From Timema cristinae (taxonomy: Eukaryota > Arthropoda > Insecta > Phasmatodea > Timematidae), in contig JBCFYV010000024.1 of NCBI GenBank assembly GCA_039000515.1, positions 38,986,035-39,050,034 of the forward strand: a stretch of 64,000 nt of DNA, written 5' to 3'. Shown piece by piece: positions 59,468 through 64,000 of the stretch. A model generated the notes under the pieces. That model saw only the letters and a list, made by a program, of their open reading frames with translations. It did no database searches and was not told the origin of the DNA. The translations under genes and the position numbers were made by a program. Position 1 is the first letter of the stretch. Each line of letters starts with the position of its first letter.

Positions 59468-59712
59468 TACCCTTATTGGTGATCGTATGATCTAGGGCGT
59501 CACTTTTGCAAACTGGTGACGCAAAAGGTCAGGGTTTAAATCCCGATCTGATGTAATAAGAAGAGAATGTTATCCTGAATGATATTTCGTTGTCTTTCCA
59601 TGCGAATGAGGGTATATTTTCTATAGAGATTCTACCTTCGTCATGCTTACCCTATTAGTGTAATATATTCACAGAGTCTGGACAAGTATTAAGACGCGGT
59701 GCCCACAAAAAA
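59468..59712 (+). repeat. SINE, head type C, diverged
   Basis: The head is attggtgatcgtatgatcta, B box cagggtttaaatccc, tail gtctggacaagtattaagac. Confidence 0.8.
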
Positions 59713-60049
59713 AAACCGTTAGTTTTCTGCGTTCTTTACTTGAAACAAATGGTTCCGTGCACTGTACTAACTTTATTTATACCATCTGCCTAAAAATGGA
59801 GATGTTTTCTCAAAGCTCGTAAGATATATGAAAATAAATTATAGAAATCGTTGCAGAAACATTACACCAAAGAGTATAAATGAAATAATAATATACACAC
59901 GGCTACAAAAATATATTGAGAAAAATATGGCATCCTGTTCACCAAAGTGGATAACATTCAACTACTCATTTCCCAGAGTTCAATTTAAAAATATATTTAC
60001 CAAATCTGAGAAACAGTAAGGTTTTAAAAAATATATTCCGGGTATTTTT

Positions 60050-60520
60050 TTTTTTTTAATATTGATAAAACTTTGCTATGATAAGTTATTTCGTATATCA
60101 AATAGTCTCGGAAATATTATCAAAATTGAGCTTATGTAAATACTCTCTCGGTCGTTTTCCCGGAAAAATTAGATGTGTCATTTTATCAGAATTGTTTAAG
60201 GCTATTTTTAAAAATACTATTTCCCCCCCCCCCCCCCCCCTATTTTAGGCCTTGATTAAACTAATTTTAACTTTAGGGTTAGATATCAATTTTCATAACT
60301 CCTCAGTGGAACATTATAAAAATACTAGATACCAAGTATTAGCCAGATTGGTAAAATGATTTTGGCTGTTGGCCAAGATACAGATAGACAGACAGACGGC
60401 ATCGCTAAAACCACTTTTCACCTATGAAACGTCGACATTTATCAAAATCTCGAGCTCGATTTTTTTTTTTTCAGTTACAATACTTCTTTCTCCGAAGGGT
60501 CGATAGAACGTGAAGAACAA
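60050..60520 (+). repeat. repeat family F, longest copy
   Basis: Blocks in order: aagttatttcgtatatcaaa, ctaccaagtattagcc-like (accaagtattagccagattg), cagatagacagacagacggc and cgacatttatcaaaatctcg, then a T-run and cgaagggtcgatagaac. Parts recur at 15.8, 33.5, 44.6, 45.7, 63.4 and 63.7 kb. The ataccaagtattagcc.gattggtaaaat segment resembles the 3' end of widespread insect repeats. Class not determined. A poly-C run (60222-60240) lies inside. Confidence 0.6.
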
Positions 60521-60590
60521 ATTGGTATGAGAGCAAAAGATTGCATAAAATACACGTTTAGTTTGTATTTGCCTAAATATGATAAAACTA

Positions 60591-60887
60591 TTATTATTAT
60601 TATTATTAGCACCGCGTCTTACTACCCGTTCGGGTTATACGCAATTACGCTAATGTAGTAATGGTAGGGTGATTGTGAAATGAAATGAAGGACCTACAGT
60701 TTAACGTGGAATCCGAACCACGGTGGAGGCCTGGCATTCCCCACATTCACAAGATGTCTTGTCAGATGTCTTGTCAGAGGTGTAGGAAGGGTTTGGAAAT
60801 CAGATAAATCTGTGCTGGGACCGAGGATTTGAACCCCGACCGCCAGCACAGAAGTCTGACACCTTACCCCTAGACCACCAGGTCACC
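60591..60887 (-). repeat. SINE, head type A, complete, 12-bp TSD, small internal duplication
   Basis: Flanks atgataaaacta (60579-60590) and atgttaaaacta (60888-60899) match 11 of 12. The segment gatgtcttgtca occurs twice in tandem near 60753-60776, an insertion not seen in other copies. Confidence 0.95.
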
Positions 60888-60899
60888 ATGTTAAAACTA

Positions 60900-61512
60900 A
60901 TTCACTCACTTCATAACCACGGCATTATAATGAATAATTCAAAACACTTTACAACAATGTGACGCCTGATTCGATCTGTAATACTTGGCTAACTATGTAC
61001 TATCCAGAGGGTGGGAAGTGCTCTTAAAATTGTGATATTACACTTAAACTTCCAAACGCTTTTTTTGTTAGCAACCAATATTAATTTTATAAGCTGCTAT
61101 AACTTATCGCAAAAAAAAAAAAAAACACCAACGTCATTAATATCGGACACATAATTAGTGGTTAATACGGTTCCCCTTTTAATTTTAAGTTATTAAAAGA
61201 AACAGGTCAAATTATAATCTTTTTTCTGGACATCGGCTAATATAGCGAAACATTAGTGTCGGAAATCCTAGAATAAAGTAAAACTATTCAGAACACAGCG
61301 TCTAACACCAATAAGTAGTTAACTAGCTAAAAATACAACCTTCATTAATATTCACTTACACTTAAGTGGATTTCTGGAATTACGTGTAGTAATCAAGGTT
61401 TTTGAAATTAAAGCGAACATGTAAACTATTTACAAAGCTATCGAACTGATTATTACATTTCCTTGTTAAAATATTTGTGTTTAATGTTGTTACTCAGTGA
61501 CGTCTACACAAC
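60900..61512. other. AT-rich intergenic DNA
   Basis: Nothing recognised. Confidence 0.4.
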
Positions 61513-61923
61513 ATGAACTTGTGTTGTTTAATTTGTGTTTTCTCATCAATTGTTACGTCCACGATTTGTTCTGTTATCAATAGGCAAGAGAATAATAATT
61601 ATCGATTGAAAGGTAAATAAAGGTCAGATCTAAAAGTATCATATAGTTAATTTAACAGAATAAATCATGTGTCTTGGTTATTTCATAAAATGTAAATCTA
61701 TTTTTAAATGAAACACCGGAAATATACATTTTAAAACAAATTAATTTTATTAATTTCAAATAAATATGAACATTATGATTAAATTAGAAATTAAAATAAA
61801 GGTTTTTTAGGTTTGAACTACTTTAAAAGAAATAACTTCCGACGTTTCGACTTTAGTTGGAACAGCCGTGGTTCAAGCCTAAGAAATATTTATAATTTAA
61901 ACACGGGCCGCGAAATGTTTTAA
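61513..61923 (+). CDS. candidate small secreted-protein gene, two exons, weak
   Basis: Exon 1 (61513-61612) reads MNLCCLICVFSSIVTSTICS then VINRQENNNYRLK, a good signal peptide, and ends in phase 1 at AAAG|GTAAAT. This is the same plan as the two better-supported secreted genes. A possible exon 2 starts at 61811 after ggttttttag and reads in the matching phase GLNYFKRNNFRRFDFSWNS then RGSSLRNIYNLNTGREMF, to a stop at 61923 (70 residues in all). Exon 2 overlaps a sequence (gacgtttcgactttagttgg) that resembles a mobile-element end, and a 36-codon open run is not rare. The signal exon is the stronger part; the true second exon may lie elsewhere. Confidence 0.35.
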
Positions 61924-62490
61924 AACAAAATTTAACACTTTAATAAATTAAGGGCTCTTACAATATGAATATTCTCTAACGTAGCTTAACTTCACTTCAC
62001 TCAATCGAAAACAAAGAAAAATGTAAACATGTGTGTTAAAAGTGTGGGTGTGGTTTTTTTAATGCAACAAATTTTCACACACAAAAAAATAGTTTTAAGC
62101 ATCGTGAATTTAAATATATTTCCCAAATAAATTCTTAAATTCCAATAAATCAAGCTAATAATTCAATGAATTATAAAACACTTTTTTATTTATATATTTC
62201 GACTTGGTTGTACGATAAACATATTTTCTGTTCCAATTATTAATGAGAAATGTAATTCTGCGCTTCAAATATGATTTTAAAAAATTCAAACTTTTTTTTC
62301 CTTTACTCAAAGGAATCATTTAAGTAATATTACGTATGTAGTCAATTTGTAGCAATACACACTCACACCAAATTGAAGTTATGTGAACGTAGCATCTTCC
62401 ATGTAGCAAATAATATTACATAGTCCGGGAGTTGAAAATAGATTAGCCTAGATCAAAGCAAGCAGTTGCTAGACTAGTGTTTCTTGCGCA
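61924..62490. other. AT-rich intergenic DNA
   Basis: Nothing recognised. Confidence 0.4.
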
Positions 62491-63066
62491 ATGATGTCTA
62501 GACTCTATGGAGTACTTCTATTTGAAATGGTTTTGAATTATTTCACTACCATATGCGATGCAAGATTATATGACCGTTTGAGAGTACATATTGTATTATT
62601 GTTTCAATTATAACTCTCCAACAGTTAATGATAATATCAGGTGGTATTATTAAAACACGGAGGAAATATTAATGTATGCCAACTCGATAATCATTTGTGA
62701 CATGATAACGGACTATCCATATATGCTTCTATTCTATTGAAATTAAAAATGTGCATTCCCTTTTACAGGCTTTTAACCATCTTTCCTGTACTTTCTTCTA
62801 ATTATTACAAAATGTATTATAAAAAGAAAAAAAAAATGTTTTCCTTTAAGAGCTATAAACATTTTTATAGTGATAAGCCCAGAATTAAGAGGGGATTACC
62901 CAACAAGGTCGCACTTCCCTCTTCTATTCTAAAAAGCTTCCAAACATCGAAGAAGAAAATAATTGTTATGGAACTCCGCACGGACTTTCTCACTCTATTG
63001 TTTAGAAATGTAGATATTTATTCAAAATTCGGAAAAATAATATACACTAGCAAACCCGAGAACTAA
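62491..63066 (+). CDS. candidate small secreted basic protein, structure uncertain
   Basis: An ATG at 62491 opens MMSRLYGVLLFEMVLNYFT then TICDARLYDRLR, a plausible signal peptide, up to a donor-like AGA|GTACAT at 62584. In phase 0 it could join an acceptor ttttcctttaag at 62850, giving SYKHFYSDKPRIKRGLPNK through ELRTDFLTLLFRNVDIYSK to the stop at 63066 (102 residues). Alternatively the downstream frame may start at ATG 62749 (MCIPFYRLLTIFPVLSS), which itself looks like a signal peptide. A splice acceptor at 62769 is another possibility. AATAAA lies near 63163-63168. Strongly basic; no family recognised. Confidence 0.35.
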
Positions 63067-63329
63067 TTGCGCTAGACATACGTAAAACATTTTTTGACTC
63101 ATTGTTTTAAATTTCATAAATTTTATTTTTAAAGAATTAATGTCTTCATTTTATATTTGGACCAATAAAAAATATCAATATTGGGTCCCCGAGAGGCAAC
63201 ATTTTGTATTAAAAGTTTGACTACCAGTTAAAATATTCGTCATTTTATTAGGGGATGCACATCTTATGATTATCGCATTGCTATTAAATTTCTATTTTAT
63301 AAATTTTGACCAATAAAATAGGTAACTAT

Positions 63330-64000
63330 TGACTATTGGGTCTAAAATGAGAGAGAATCGTTATAACCGATTTTGATAAAATTGAATTTTTCTCTTTTCA
63401 TTCTCTAGTAAACTGCTATTAATTTTAGGGTTAGAGAGACACACAGACAGACGGCGTTGCAAAAACTACTTTTTAGGGTTCGGGTGGTCATGAAATGTCG
63501 ACATACATCAACATCTCCTGCTATATTTTTTGACGGTCGTAATACTTAACCAAGTGTTGGCAAAGTTAAAATGAAAATATATTTGTGTATAGTTTGAAAA
63601 CTTTTAGTTTTATAAAAATATATTTCAAGTAAAAGATTTTTATTATAAATAGATCCACATGTATGCAATGATAAGTAATTTTATATCTCAAATAGCTTTG
63701 GAGATATGATAAAAGAAAACTTGAGAATTTACGCATCAGACCGGAGCTCTTAAAGTCATTTTGCCGAAATATTTAGAGTAGCCATTTTGTTTAGAACCTT
63801 TATAAAGGTTTTGAAATTAAATTTAATCAAAATCATTAGAGCCGATTTTGAGAAAATCGACTTTTTATCTTTTTGCCCTTCAGTAAACAACCCTTAATGT
63901 TATTGTTGGATAGCCAATTCTAAAAAAAAAAACTCTGGGCAACCCTATGAAAATTCTAGATACCAGGTTTTAGTCTGATCGGTAAAATAGTTTTGGCTCT
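63330..64000 (+). repeat. two further copies or parts of repeat family F, running off the window
   Basis: At 63400-63530 gacacacagacagacggcgt and gtcgacatacatcaacatct match 60.4 kb. At 63680-63990 atctcaaatagctttggaga, gccgattttgagaaaatcga and taccaggttttagtctgatc match 60.08-60.36 kb. The window ends inside the element. Confidence 0.55.

Noticed and set aside
59828..60019. 63-codon plus-strand frame
   Set aside because: Part of it (gttgcagaaac...ccaaagag) recurs at 37.67 kb in non-coding repeat sequence.

Overview
This looks like a stretch of nuclear DNA from an arthropod, most likely an insect. It is AT-rich and mostly non-coding, genes are sparse and split by introns, and interspersed repeats dominate. 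It carries a full-length GMC oxidoreductase of the insect glucose-dehydrogenase-like type and an R1-clade-like LINE, both typical of insects. I cannot name the order or species. A large, repeat-heavy genome such as a hemipteran's would fit, but that is a guess.

Layout. 0-5.5 kb: a diverged repeat pair, low-complexity DNA, a TTAA-flanked palindrome and two SINEs. 5.6-7.5 kb: a single-exon GMC oxidoreductase with one frameshift, meeting tail to tail a possible minus-strand exon built of 27-bp (9-residue) repeats. 8.3-14.6 kb: SINEs, a Helitron-like element, a hAT-like MITE, a large foldback element and an old LINE tail. 16.8-25.1 kb: a three-layer nest, in which a terminal-inverted-repeat element holds a tRNA-derived SINE that holds a 7.4-kb R1-like LINE (minus strand) with a 10-bp target-site duplication. 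25-46 kb: almost only decayed repeats, including a second Helitron-like element, several SINE-in-SINE insertions and a mariner-like MITE. 47-63 kb: the only other gene-like region. Two convincing two-exon genes for secreted proteins of unknown function (47.4-50.3 kb minus, 53.2-56.9 kb plus) and two weaker candidates (61.5-61.9 and 62.5-63.1 kb plus) lie here among more SINEs and a LINE tail.

The most unusual object is the R1-like LINE. Between a gag-like ORF1 with zinc knuckles and an endonuclease/reverse-transcriptase ORF2 it has a third, middle ORF of roughly 730 codons, now broken by two frameshifts. This ORF overlaps ORF1 by 23 bases and ORF2 by one base (TGATG). The second notable theme is a SINE superfamily: three different tRNA-like heads joined to one shared 3' tail with a small CCCG/CGGG hairpin, with more than 30 copies or fragments here, many with clear target-site duplications. 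The secreted-protein genes share one plan: a short signal-peptide exon ending in phase 1, then a single exon holding the rest.

All gene models come from reading the sequence alone. No searches, alignments or expression data were available. Boundaries of old repeats are approximate.
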